From Desulfurispira natronophila (GTDB lineage: Bacteria > Chrysiogenota > Chrysiogenetes > Chrysiogenales > Chrysiogenaceae), in NCBI RefSeq assembly GCF_014203025.1, contig NZ_JACHID010000003.1, forward strand, positions 124,001 to 188,000: a stretch of 64,000 nt of DNA, in the 5' to 3' direction. Position numbers and translations under genes: made by a program. The notes under the pieces were generated by a model. That model did no database searches and had not been told where the DNA came from. It saw only the letters and a program-made list of their open reading frames with translations. This document shows positions 36,933 to 45,698 of this stretch, in pieces. How positions within the stretch are numbered: position 1 is the first letter of the stretch; each line of letters begins with the position of its first letter.

Positions 36933-37685
36933 ATGAGAAAATTTGAAGAGTTGTGTCCACGGGAGGACTTAAAGAAAAATCCCGCTGTGCGCAATACCAT
37001 CATCCAGGAATACGCTCCCCTGATCAAGTTTGTGGCAACACGTATACATTATGGATTGCCAGCAACCATTGAGCTGGATGACCTTATCAGTATTGGAGCT
37101 CTTGGTCTGATTGATGCCATAGATAAGTATGATACTCATCGGGGAGTCCTTTTTAAAACTTACGCAGAGTCACGCATACGGGGCAAGATTCTTGATGAAC
37201 TGCGCAAACTTGACTGGCTTCCCCGGGGACTTCGCCAGAAAAACAAGGCGCTTGACAAGGCTTATCAGAAGTTGGGGGTCACTGGAGGAAAGGACTGTAC
37301 AGATGAGGAACTGGCGGAAGAGCTGGGAATAGATGCTGCTGAAGTTCCCCAGTACATATCCCAGGCTACAGGCTACACCATGCTCAGTCTGGATGAACAG
37401 GTTTACGACAAGGATGGTAGCGAATCTGGTTCTCTGGCGGATATATTGCCGGACCGGGACGGATCAAGCCCGGAGGAACAAACCGAGATGTCCCAGTACC
37501 TTGAGGTGCTGAAAAGGCACATAGGAAAACTCAACGACAAAGAGCAACAGGTGCTCGCCCTTTACTATTATGAAGAGCTCACCATGAAAGAAATAGGCTC
37601 GGTGCTGGATATAACCGAATCCCGTGTTTCACAGATTCACTCTCAGGCACTATTCAAGTTGAAAAAAGCCATGGAACGCCTGTAA
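36933..37685 (+). CDS. fliA: Flagellar sigma factor FliA (sigma-28)
   Basis: Sigma factor for late flagellar and chemotaxis promoters. 250 residues. Regions 2.1-2.4 include QEYAPLIKFVATRI, LISIGALGLIDAIDKYD and FKTYAESRIRGKILDELRK, region 3 contains WLPRGLRQKN, and region 4 carries the helix-turn-helix LTMKEIGSVLDITESRVSQI. AGGAGG immediately upstream is a strong ribosome-binding site. FlgM, its anti-sigma factor, is not in the window. The genes following it could be FliA-dependent, but I see no clear TAAAGTTT-N11-GCCGATAA promoter. Confidence 0.94.
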   Translation: MRKFEELCPREDLKKNPAVRNTIIQEYAPLIKFVATRIHYGLPATIELDDLISIGALGLIDAIDKYDTHRGVLFKTYAESRIRGKILDELRKLDWLPRGLRQKNKALDKAYQKLGVTGGKDCTDEELAEELGIDAAEVPQYISQATGYTMLSLDEQVYDKDGSESGSLADILPDRDGSSPEEQTEMSQYLEVLKRHIGKLNDKEQQVLALYYYEELTMKEIGSVLDITESRVSQIHSQALFKLKKAMERL

Positions 37686-37719
37686 GGTGTGCTAACAAAT
37701 CGATGGAGGGTGTGCCCCG

Positions 37720-38796
37720 ATGGAGTTAATTCGCGTACTGGTTGTCGATGACTCAGCTTTTATGAGAAAGATGATCACCACTATGCTGGAGAAAGATCCG
37801 GCTATAAAGGTAATCGGCACTGCTAAAAATGGACGCGATGCCATCGACCTGGTTGGCGAACTGAAGCCGAACATTGTGACTATGGATATTGAGATGCCCA
37901 TAATGGACGGACTTAGTGCCCTCGAAGCCATTATGGAGAAGTCTCCGGTCCCAGTGATAATGGTCAGCTCCCTGACCACTGAAGGAGCTGAAGCTACTTT
38001 GCGGGCCCTTGATCTCGGAGCGCTGGATTTTATTGCCAAGCAGACCAGCTTTGTTAGCACTGATATTGTTAAAATTGAGCAGGAGCTGATCCAAAAGGTT
38101 AAAATGTTTGCTCGCAAGAGCACCCCGGAGCGTTACCGGCTTCACCGCCCTGCATCTGAGCAACGAACTCCTGTCACCTCAAAACCAGTGCAAAGATCTG
38201 TTTCACCGCCCCCCAGCGCACCATCAGCCCGCAGGTCAAGCAAAGCGAAAGTTGTAGCTATCGGTACATCCACCGGTGGCCCACCTGCGCTACAAGCGGT
38301 TCTGACAAAACTGCCAAAAACCACACCTGTTCCAATACTGATAGTGCAGCACATGCCTCCTGCTTTTACCGGGCCCTTGGCAAAGCGCCTGGACTCTTTG
38401 TGTGCCATAGATGTAAAGGAGGCAGTCAGCGGTGATCGTGTGAAATCCGGCCTGGCTTTGTTGGCACCAGGTGGTAAGCATATGACCATCAAAAATGGAA
38501 CTGTGAGAATAACCGACGAACCCAGCGACACTTTGCACCGCCCCAGTGTTGACATAATGGCGCAAAGCGTCGTCGATGAGTACGGCTCCGCAACACTTGG
38601 TGTTATTATGACCGGCATGGGTAATGATGGCGTCAAAGCTTTTAAGAATATTCATGGGAAAGGCGGCAGCATCATCGCACAAAGTGGTGATACCTGCGTT
38701 GTTTACGGCATGCCAAGGGCTGTTATTGAGGCAAACCTGCAGACAGAAATTGCAAATTTGCAAGACATCGCAGCACGGATCCAGAACTACTGGTAA
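37720..38796 (+). CDS. cheB: Chemotaxis protein-glutamate methylesterase CheB
   Basis: Demethylates or deamidates receptor glutamates and is activated by CheA phosphorylation. 358 residues. The receiver domain has DD at 10-11, phosphoacceptor D56 in VTMDIEMP and a conserved lysine in IAKQ. A proline- and serine-rich linker (about 135-175) leads to the esterase domain with the catalytic serine in GTSTGGPPAL, the histidine in QHMPPAFTGPLA, and the aspartate region MTGMGNDGVKAF. GGAGG precedes the start. cheR is not nearby, so the methyltransferase is encoded elsewhere. Confidence 0.95.
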   Translation: MELIRVLVVDDSAFMRKMITTMLEKDPAIKVIGTAKNGRDAIDLVGELKPNIVTMDIEMPIMDGLSALEAIMEKSPVPVIMVSSLTTEGAEATLRALDLGALDFIAKQTSFVSTDIVKIEQELIQKVKMFARKSTPERYRLHRPASEQRTPVTSKPVQRSVSPPPSAPSARRSSKAKVVAIGTSTGGPPALQAVLTKLPKTTPVPILIVQHMPPAFTGPLAKRLDSLCAIDVKEAVSGDRVKSGLALLAPGGKHMTIKNGTVRITDEPSDTLHRPSVDIMAQSVVDEYGSATLGVIMTGMGNDGVKAFKNIHGKGGSIIAQSGDTCVVYGMPRAVIEANLQTEIANLQDIAARIQNYW

Positions 38797-38849
38797 GTCA
38801 AATATGGAAAATATGCAGATAAACCGTTTCACAGTGAAGGGAGACTGCC

Positions 38850-39839
38850 ATGGCTGACATACTCTCCCAGGAGGAAATAGATGCTCTGCTCTCGTCAGTC
38901 AGTACCGATGATGAGCCTGAGGAAGCAGTAGAGACCCTGTCGGTTACCAAGAAAAAGGTATCGCTCTACGACTTTAAGCGTCCGGATCGTGTGAGCAAGG
39001 ATCAGATGCGATCCATCAAGAACTTGCACGACAAGTTTGCCCGTAACTTCTCATCGAGCCTGTCGGGTTATCTTCGTTCTATTACGGATATGAACCTAAT
39101 CAGTGTAGACCAGATGACCTATGGGGAATTCCTCATGAGTTTGCCCAACCCTACCAGTTTTAATATCGTCAGTATGCTTCCTCTGGATGGAAATGCTGTG
39201 TTGGAAATAAATCCTTCACTGGTATTTCCCATTATTGACAAGCTTCTTGGTGGTCAGGGCGAGCCAATTGATGAGGTGCGGGAAATTACGGATATAGAAC
39301 AAAACGTCATTGGTGGTGTTTTGGCTATAGCATTGCGAGAATTGGCGGAAGTCTGGCAGCCTATTATCAATATACGTTTCAAGATAGAACTGCGGGAGAC
39401 CAGTCCTCATGTTATCCAGATAGTCAGCCAGAACGAAGTAGTTATCCTGCTGGTGTTCGAGATAAAGGTAGGTGACGTTAGCGGCATGATGAATATCTGT
39501 ATACCGGCCATTGCCCTTGAGCCCATTATGCCAAAAATAGACTCCCAGGACTGGCTCATTGGTGCCAAGAAGATGCACGCTACAGGCAATGTTCAGCAAA
39601 TAAAGAATATTGCCGCTACCACTAAAGTTGATATTCATGCGGATCTTGGTGCCACGACTATGAAACTGCGTGATGTACTGACCCTGGAAAAAGACGACAT
39701 TATTACCCTGGGCACCAAGGTCCGCGAACCTATGGTGCTAACTGTTGGTAACATGAAAAAATACTACGGCGAAATAGGCATCATAGACAATAATAAAGCA
39801 TTCAAGATTCAACGCAAAATTGTGAAAGAAAGCGTGTAG
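38850..39839 (+). CDS. fliM: Flagellar motor switch protein FliM
   Basis: C-ring protein that binds phosphorylated CheY and reverses rotation. 329 residues. The N-terminal CheY-binding segment is ILSQEEIDALLSSV. The middle domain contains FKRPDRVSKDQMRSIKNLHD and GGQGEPIDEVREITDIE with a CheC-like fold, and the C-terminal SpoA domain ends with KIQRKI. AAGGGAG lies upstream. FliY follows after 2 bp, so the switch proteins are tightly coupled. The N-terminal peptide resembles that of the adjacent FliY, suggesting both bind CheY. Confidence 0.95.
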   Translation: MADILSQEEIDALLSSVSTDDEPEEAVETLSVTKKKVSLYDFKRPDRVSKDQMRSIKNLHDKFARNFSSSLSGYLRSITDMNLISVDQMTYGEFLMSLPNPTSFNIVSMLPLDGNAVLEINPSLVFPIIDKLLGGQGEPIDEVREITDIEQNVIGGVLAIALRELAEVWQPIINIRFKIELRETSPHVIQIVSQNEVVILLVFEIKVGDVSGMMNICIPAIALEPIMPKIDSQDWLIGAKKMHATGNVQQIKNIAATTKVDIHADLGATTMKLRDVLTLEKDDIITLGTKVREPMVLTVGNMKKYYGEIGIIDNNKAFKIQRKIVKESV

Positions 39840-39841
39840 CC

Positions 39842-40855
39842 ATGACACCAGAAGGTCTTAGCCAAGAAGAAATCAATGCCATGTTGAACATGGTTGGTGA
39901 TGATGACAGTTCCGATGCCCCTGATCTGAGCGCATTTGCCCAAGTTGTGGCAGAGAACTTTGGCACCTCCATGGGCACCAGCATTAATACAACCTTTGAG
40001 TTTTCTATATCCCAGTATGGCCCTAAGGCGATGGAAGAGCTGGAGCTTCCTGATACGGTTGTGCTCAGTAAGGTTCCCTTCGAGGAGGGTGCAACTGGCA
40101 CCATGTTTCTTACTGCTGCAGTGGACCTCGCGTCGCTGCTGGTAGATATGATGATGATGGGTGCTGGCGAATCCAAGGAAGAGATGGAAGATGACGACCT
40201 GGAGGCGTTCAGTGACCTGGTGAATACTTCCATATCCAGTTGCTCGGTTCCATTGGGTGAAGCTGCTCCAGGAACCAAATTTCGCTTTGGCCAGCCGAGC
40301 TCTGTCGCCATGGATCCCGATGCCGTCAAAAGTGCTATTGGCGATGATGCTGTTTATCTCATTGAGTTTAGTGCCAATGTGACGGACAAACTGGAATCCA
40401 CTATGCAGCTACTTATTCCCGTTCCCTTGGCGCAGGAGCTGGCCGCAGCTTTTAGTGGTGGTGATGACTCCAGCGATGATGACGACCTCTTTGACTTTAG
40501 CGATAGCGACCTTGAAGGCCTGAGTGCCGATGACGACCATGAGGGTGCCTCTGCTGCTGATATGGAATCAGCAGGCTTAAGCAAAGACCAGCTACGCAAT
40601 ATTGACATGCTTCTGGATATAGACCTTGCGGTTATAATTCGTATTGGATCTACCAAAATATACCTGAAAGATCTGCTTAAGCTCGGATCAGGGTCGATTG
40701 TTGAGCTAGACAAGAAGGCTGGAGATCCGGTGGAGCTAGTTATCAATAACAAGGTTATTGCCCGGGGAGAGGTTGTGGTTATCGATGCCAACTTTGGGTT
40801 GCGCATCAACGAGATTCTCAGTAAGCGCGATCGCCTCAATAGCTTGCGGGGGTAA
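39842..40855 (+). CDS. fliY: Flagellar motor switch protein FliY (FliN with CheC-like domain)
   Basis: Switch protein with three parts in 337 residues. The N-terminus LSQEEINAMLNMVGDDD is a FliM-type CheY-binding peptide. A CheC-like domain (about 30-200) shows PFEEGATGTMFLTAAVDLA, and the FliN/SpoA domain (about 255-337) has IDMLLDIDLAVIIRIGSTKI and ends GLRINEILSKRDRL. An acidic Asp/Ser linker (about 202-240) joins the last two. In Gram-positives FliY dephosphorylates CheY-P through its CheC part; whether the catalytic glutamate/asparagine pairs are intact here is unclear. With CheZ also present, a second phosphatase would be redundant. Confidence 0.88.
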   Translation: MTPEGLSQEEINAMLNMVGDDDSSDAPDLSAFAQVVAENFGTSMGTSINTTFEFSISQYGPKAMEELELPDTVVLSKVPFEEGATGTMFLTAAVDLASLLVDMMMMGAGESKEEMEDDDLEAFSDLVNTSISSCSVPLGEAAPGTKFRFGQPSSVAMDPDAVKSAIGDDAVYLIEFSANVTDKLESTMQLLIPVPLAQELAAAFSGGDDSSDDDDLFDFSDSDLEGLSADDDHEGASAADMESAGLSKDQLRNIDMLLDIDLAVIIRIGSTKIYLKDLLKLGSGSIVELDKKAGDPVELVINNKVIARGEVVVIDANFGLRINEILSKRDRLNSLRG

Positions 40856-40866
40856 AAATAAGTCGT

Positions 40867-42366
40867 ATGTCTACTATTTTAGGAATCGATTTTGGTACTA
40901 CCAATTCAGTTATAGCGATTGTTGACGGCGCTAAGCCTGTGGTAATCCCCAATCGCAGCGGTGAACATCTTACCCCCAGCACCGTTGCCTTTCAGAAAGA
41001 CGGAAATGTCTTAATTGGTCGCACGGCCAAAAATCAGGCTGTAATAAACAGTGAGCGAACTTTTCTCTCCATCAAGCGTCACATGGGCACTCGCTTTACA
41101 GCACAAATTGATGGCATCCGTTATCGTCCCGAGATGATTGGTGCCATGATTATCCGGCAATTGCGCCAGGATGCTGAGGAGCACTTGAGCAAACCGATAT
41201 CCCGCGCTGTCATTACTGTGCCGGCATACTTTAGTGATCAACAGCGTCAGTCAGTGAAAGATGCTGGAGAACTGGCGGGCCTGGAGGTGGTGCGCATCAT
41301 TAACGAGCCAACCGCCGCAGCTCTTGCCTATGGCATTGACCGTGAGGTGCAGGAAACCATAGCTGTCTTTGACCTGGGTGGCGGAACGTATGATATCTCT
41401 ATTCTGGAAGTTTGTGATGGCGTGGTAGAGGTATTGGCCACGTCAGGCAATAACTATTTCGGTGGAGACGATTTTGACAATGCCCTGATTCAGCACATTG
41501 CTGATGAATTTCAGCAGCTTCACAATATCGATCTCACAGAAGACAAGATGGCTTTGCAGAAGCTACGTGAAGATGCTGAAAAAGCCAAGATCATGCTTTC
41601 AGAGGTCTCAGAAGTAAGTATCAATATTCCCTTTATCACCGCCGACAATACTGGTCCAAAGCACTTGGAAACCACTATTACCCGGCAACAGTTTGAGAGC
41701 CTCATAGAATCGATGATTGATCAACTTACACAACCAGCTCAAAAGGCTCTTGATGATGCTGGCCTGCAGCCTTCCGATCTTGATCGTGTCCTGTTGGTAG
41801 GCGGCACTACCAGGGTGCCCAGAGTGCAACAAATTATCGAAGACTTTACTGGGAAGTCTGTATCCAAAAGTGTTAACCCAGTGGAGTGTGTGGCTGCTGG
41901 AGCAGCTGTGCAGGCGGCTATAATAGAGGGGGATGTGCGCGATCTGATTTTGGTGGACATTACTCCCCTTACCCTGGGTATTGAAACTGAGGGCAATCGA
42001 TTTATTCCTATTATTCGTCGAAATACCGCTTTGCCCTGCTCAAATTCAAAGGTTTTTACCACTATTAGTGATAATCAGAGCGTAGTAGAGGTTCACATAC
42101 TTCAAGGCGAGAGCGAGTGGGCTGCCGATAACATTTCACTGGGGAAATTCCAGCTAACAGGAATTCGCATGGCTCCGAAAGGAGAACCTCGTATCGAGGT
42201 AACTTTTAATATAGATGTTAACGGTATTGTGTCTGTGTCAGCCATTGACCTTGATACTCGCAATCGGCACGAGATTAATATCAAAGATTTTAATCGGCTT
42301 TCAGAGACCCAAATGCGCACCCAGGTGCGCTTTATCGAAAAAAAGGTACAGGGGAGCGCACAATAA
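40867..42366 (+). CDS. Hsp70-family protein lacking the C-terminal lid
   Basis: 499 residues, against about 640 for DnaK. The nucleotide-binding domain (about 1-365) is intact: GIDFGTTNSVIAI, NEPTAAALAYG, FDLGGGTYDIS and LLVGGTTRVPRVQ. A substrate-binding beta domain follows (about 375-485, with DITPLTLGIETEGNRF and VEVTFNIDVNGIVSVSA-like sequence). The chain then stops where the alpha-helical lid would begin. No DnaJ or GrpE gene is nearby. Lying between fliY and cheY in the same orientation, it may assist assembly or turnover of switch components; this is inference from position. Ribosome-binding site GGGGGT overlaps the fliY end. Confidence 0.88.
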   Translation: MSTILGIDFGTTNSVIAIVDGAKPVVIPNRSGEHLTPSTVAFQKDGNVLIGRTAKNQAVINSERTFLSIKRHMGTRFTAQIDGIRYRPEMIGAMIIRQLRQDAEEHLSKPISRAVITVPAYFSDQQRQSVKDAGELAGLEVVRIINEPTAAALAYGIDREVQETIAVFDLGGGTYDISILEVCDGVVEVLATSGNNYFGGDDFDNALIQHIADEFQQLHNIDLTEDKMALQKLREDAEKAKIMLSEVSEVSINIPFITADNTGPKHLETTITRQQFESLIESMIDQLTQPAQKALDDAGLQPSDLDRVLLVGGTTRVPRVQQIIEDFTGKSVSKSVNPVECVAAGAAVQAAIIEGDVRDLILVDITPLTLGIETEGNRFIPIIRRNTALPCSNSKVFTTISDNQSVVEVHILQGESEWAADNISLGKFQLTGIRMAPKGEPRIEVTFNIDVNGIVSVSAIDLDTRNRHEINIKDFNRLSETQMRTQVRFIEKKVQGSAQ

Positions 42367-42449
42367 TTGCCTTTTAGTATAGGATTTATTATACTAAAAC
42401 GCTAAAGTACCTGCGTTGAACAGCATTGATACTAAAACTGGAGGAATAG

Positions 42450-42830
42450 ATGGAACGCAAGGATATAAAAATCATCACCGTAGATGATTCTTCCACGATG
42501 CGGCGTATAATTAAGAATACGCTTACCCGTCTTGGGTTCAAGGATATCATCGAAGCTGACAACGGCGTGACAGGTCTGGCCGCCCTCGGTGAGCATAAAG
42601 TAGACCTGATCATTACCGACTGGAACATGCCCGAGATGGATGGCCTTCAGTTTGTGAAAGCAATACGCTCCAATGAAGAGTACAAACACCTCCCTATTCT
42701 TATGATTACAACCGAAGCGGCGAAAGAAGATATACTTGAGGCACTGCGTACCGGTGTTAACAACTATATTGTCAAACCCTTTACTCCCGAGACCCTGGAA
42801 GAGAAAATTACTAAAGTACTCGGCATCTAA
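42450..42830 (+). CDS. cheY: Chemotaxis response regulator CheY
   Basis: Single receiver domain, 126 residues, carrying the signal from CheA to the motor switch. Acidic pocket DD at 12-13, phosphoacceptor D57 in ITDWNMPEMDG, conserved Thr in MITTEA and Lys in IVKPF are all present. CTGGAGGAA precedes the ATG. It is followed 26 bp later by cheZ, its phosphatase, and then cheA. The spacing from the Hsp70 gene is 83 bp with no terminator, so co-transcription is likely. Confidence 0.96.
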   Translation: MERKDIKIITVDDSSTMRRIIKNTLTRLGFKDIIEADNGVTGLAALGEHKVDLIITDWNMPEMDGLQFVKAIRSNEEYKHLPILMITTEAAKEDILEALRTGVNNYIVKPFTPETLEEKITKVLGI

Positions 42831-42856
42831 TGCTACCGGTGACGGAGTAGGCCGAT

Positions 42857-43462
42857 ATGAGCCAGGAAGCGAAACAAGAAATTGTCTCTATACTGCAACG
42901 CATAGTTGAGGGAGACATTAAAGAACTCAGTGATTCAGATATTAACGATGAAGAGCTGCGTCTACGCTTTAATCAGTTGTGTCAGCGTTTGGCATATATT
43001 GCGCCAGTTGTCTCAAACTGCATCAGTGATATACCGGTCATGGAAAACTCCTTGGAGCGGATTATTGCTACCACGGAAGAGTCGGTAAATCACCTGATGA
43101 CTTCCAGCGAGCAGTTGCTGGATCGTTTTAATAGTGTGAAAGATCTATTGGATCGCACCCTGGATTCAGGCAGCGATTACAGTATAAATTTTCAAAAAAT
43201 AGAAGATCTGAACCAGCAGAACCAGGACGAAATTTATGACATGATGAGTTCGCTGGAATTTCAGGATATAACTCATCAGATCGTTGAGCGTATGAATAAA
43301 ATGGTCAACGATATGCAAATGCGGGTTAACGAACTGGCCCAGGTACTGAAACTGCAACAAGTGTATACAGGCACCCACAGCACCACGCCGGCCAGCAAAG
43401 AAGACCTTTCCGCCTCAGACCAGGGCTTGGTTGACAAGTTGCTGGCAGAGTTTGGTCTTTGA
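42857..43462 (+). CDS. cheZ: CheY-P phosphatase CheZ
   Basis: 201 residues, essentially all helical, as for CheZ. The active-site helix motif EFQDITHQIVERM (134-146) matches the conserved FQD motif holding the catalytic glutamine of E. coli CheZ. The C-terminal peptide GLVDKLLAEFGL (190-201) resembles the CheY-binding tail, separated from the helical core by a low-complexity linker (about 170-188). The gene lies directly after cheY. CheZ was once thought confined to beta/gamma-proteobacteria but related forms occur more widely, so presence here is not itself strange. Confidence 0.85.
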   Translation: MSQEAKQEIVSILQRIVEGDIKELSDSDINDEELRLRFNQLCQRLAYIAPVVSNCISDIPVMENSLERIIATTEESVNHLMTSSEQLLDRFNSVKDLLDRTLDSGSDYSINFQKIEDLNQQNQDEIYDMMSSLEFQDITHQIVERMNKMVNDMQMRVNELAQVLKLQQVYTGTHSTTPASKEDLSASDQGLVDKLLAEFGL

Positions 43463-43500
43463 AGACTCAGACGATACGATGAATGCGAAAGGGGAAGAGC

Positions 43501-45303
43501 ATGGGACATGAAGATACCGAAATACTTGAAGACTTCCTCGTCGAAACAGACGAGCTGCTGGAGCGGCTTGACCAGGATCTCATAGAGCTGGAAAACAGCC
43601 CCGGTAACCTCGACTTGCTCAACTCCATATTCCGCTGCGCCCATACCGTCAAGGGCACCAGTGGTTTTCTCGGCTTTACCACCATGGCCGAACTCACTCA
43701 CCATGCTGAAGATGTCCTCAATAAACTGCGCCGTAGCGAGCTGGAGATGGAATCCTATACTATGGACGTCCTGCTCGAGGCCTTTGATCTCGTGAAAACC
43801 ATCACCGAAGATATTCGCAATGGCCAGGGAGATGCCCAGCAGGATATCAATGGTGTAGTGGAAAGACTTGGCAATATTATAACGGGGAAGACACCAGCAG
43901 CAGCTGATTCACCTGCGCAAGCCCCAAAGCCTGCAGAGGTGCCAGCCCAGGAAACAGCCCCAGAGCCTCAGGCCGCCCCACCCAAGCCGGCAGCAGAAGC
44001 ACCTCAGCCCAAAGCACAACCCGCTGCGCCGACACCACCTCCCAAGACTGAAAGCAAAGCACCGGCGAAACCTGCCAGCAAACCGGCAGCACCCGTTGAC
44101 GAGCGCCGCAAGGTAGAACAAACCATTCGTGTCGATGTCGATCGCCTTGATGCGCTAATGAACCTTGTAGGCGAGCTGGTTCTCGGTCGCAACCGCATTC
44201 TGCAGATCGCCGGACTCATGGAGGATAACCGTGACGGGGAGCATGTTGAAGCCCTAAGTGAAACCAGTGCCCAGTTGAGCCTTATCACTACGGAACTGCA
44301 AATGGCGGTCATGAAGACACGCATGTTGCCTGTAGGAAAGGTCTTTAACCGTTTCCCCCGCATGGTACGCGACCTGTCCCGTGAACTGAAAAAAGATATC
44401 GAGCTAGTTATAACCGGTGAAGACACGGAACTGGACAAATCTGTAGTTGAAGAGATTGGCGATCCTCTGGTTCACCTTATTCGCAACTCCTGCGACCACG
44501 GAGTGGAGACTCCTGAGCAGCGCCTGGCAGCGGGAAAACCCAAAACCGGTCAGGTTCACCTTTCAGCTTATCATGAAGGCAATCATATTGTTATTGAAAT
44601 TAAAGATGACGGTAAAGGTATTGATGCCGAAAAGATTAAGCAAATTGCGATTGACAAAGGGGTTATTTCTGATGTTGAGGCTTCGCGCCTTTCCCGGACC
44701 GAGGCTCTAAACCTTATCTTTGCGCCAGGCTTTTCTACAGCAGAAAAGGTTACTGACGTCAGCGGACGCGGAGTTGGTATGGACGTTGTGCGCACCAATA
44801 TCGAAAAACTCAATGGTTTGATTGTTATCGACACCGATATGGGGCGTGGATCAACTTTTACCATAAAAATACCTCTGACCCTGGCCATAATACAGGTCTT
44901 GCTGGTAGGTACCGCAGATGAAAGCTATGCTATACCACTGGTGTCGGTAGTCGAAACCGTCAAGGTTCCCCGCACTGAAATAAAAACCATCGAGCGTAAA
45001 GAAGTTTTACGTCTGCGTGATGAAGTGGTTCCCCTGGTGAATTTGTCTGATGTTTTTGACATCGAAACTGAGCAAAAAGATGAATTGTATATTGTCATTC
45101 TTGGCTTGGCTGAACGCCGAGTAGGCTTGGTTGTTGATACATTGCTGGGACAGGAAGAGATAGTCATCAAGACACTAGGAGATTACCTCAAGGGGACACC
45201 CGGCGTCACGGGAGCCACTATCATGGGTGATGGCCGAGTTAACCTTATTGTGGATGTTGGTTCCATGATGGAAATGGCGACAGCGGAGAGCGCCGCATCA
45301 TGA
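43501..45303 (+). CDS. cheA: Chemotaxis histidine kinase CheA (without a clear P2 domain)
   Basis: Central chemotaxis kinase, 600 residues from ATG 43501. That start is preferred to 43483 because AAGGGGAAG is correctly placed before it. P1 (HPt) has phosphorylated H48 in CAHTVKGTSGF. Residues 130-199 are a Pro/Ala/Lys-rich linker with no recognisable CheY-docking P2 domain. P3 follows (RVDVDRLDALMNLVGELV), then P4 with HLIRNSCDHGVE, DDGKGID and GRGVGMDVV, and the CheW-like P5. No cheW gene is in the window. The stop overlaps the next gene by ATGA. Confidence 0.95.
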   Translation: MGHEDTEILEDFLVETDELLERLDQDLIELENSPGNLDLLNSIFRCAHTVKGTSGFLGFTTMAELTHHAEDVLNKLRRSELEMESYTMDVLLEAFDLVKTITEDIRNGQGDAQQDINGVVERLGNIITGKTPAAADSPAQAPKPAEVPAQETAPEPQAAPPKPAAEAPQPKAQPAAPTPPPKTESKAPAKPASKPAAPVDERRKVEQTIRVDVDRLDALMNLVGELVLGRNRILQIAGLMEDNRDGEHVEALSETSAQLSLITTELQMAVMKTRMLPVGKVFNRFPRMVRDLSRELKKDIELVITGEDTELDKSVVEEIGDPLVHLIRNSCDHGVETPEQRLAAGKPKTGQVHLSAYHEGNHIVIEIKDDGKGIDAEKIKQIAIDKGVISDVEASRLSRTEALNLIFAPGFSTAEKVTDVSGRGVGMDVVRTNIEKLNGLIVIDTDMGRGSTFTIKIPLTLAIIQVLLVGTADESYAIPLVSVVETVKVPRTEIKTIERKEVLRLRDEVVPLVNLSDVFDIETEQKDELYIVILGLAERRVGLVVDTLLGQEEIVIKTLGDYLKGTPGVTGATIMGDGRVNLIVDVGSMMEMATAESAAS

Positions 45304-45677
45304 TTCCATCGCTGCCACGTTGCCTGGTGATTCTGATGCTCGCCCTGGCACTGGTAGGCTTCACTTCGGAGACATCACACTCATACCGCACAACCAAGTA
45401 CTTCATGCTTGAAGTGTATCCTGTTGATGGGGTGCCGTTTCGCACCCTTTCTCATATGCCACCTATGAGCTATTTTCACTATTACGGTGGAGAAGCGAAT
45501 CTTGTCAGTGTCTACTTGCTTTACTCGATAACCGCACCCAACAACAACCTGGCTACATTTCAGCAATTGGTTAAAGATGAGGGCTTAGGGCCTGCCAACT
45601 ACCTTCCCCTTGATCCTGAGGAAGCAGAGCATCGGGGTAAGGGTCGTCCAGCTGAAAAACGGCTTTGGTACCGCTAA
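45300..45677 (+). CDS. Predicted secreted protein downstream of cheA, unrecognised
   Basis: 125 residues, not recognised. A hydrophobic N-terminal segment (about residues 6-21) preceded by Arg looks like a Sec signal with possible cleavage near residue 21-26; there is no lipobox cysteine. The rest is aromatic-rich (MPPMSYFHYYGG, about residues 53-64) and ends in a basic tail. ATGA overlap with cheA implies translational coupling. The Mrr-like membrane protein gene follows 21 bp downstream. A periplasmic role connected with signalling or the envelope is possible but unsupported. Confidence 0.6.
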   Translation: MIPSLPRCLVILMLALALVGFTSETSHSYRTTKYFMLEVYPVDGVPFRTLSHMPPMSYFHYYGGEANLVSVYLLYSITAPNNNLATFQQLVKDEGLGPANYLPLDPEEAEHRGKGRPAEKRLWYR

Positions 45678-45698
45678 ATCGCAAGGAAAACGAACCTC

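Noticed and set aside
43888-44100. Tandem repeat in cheA
   Set aside because: The stretch is a low-complexity Pro/Ala/Lys linker, without a fixed repeat unit.
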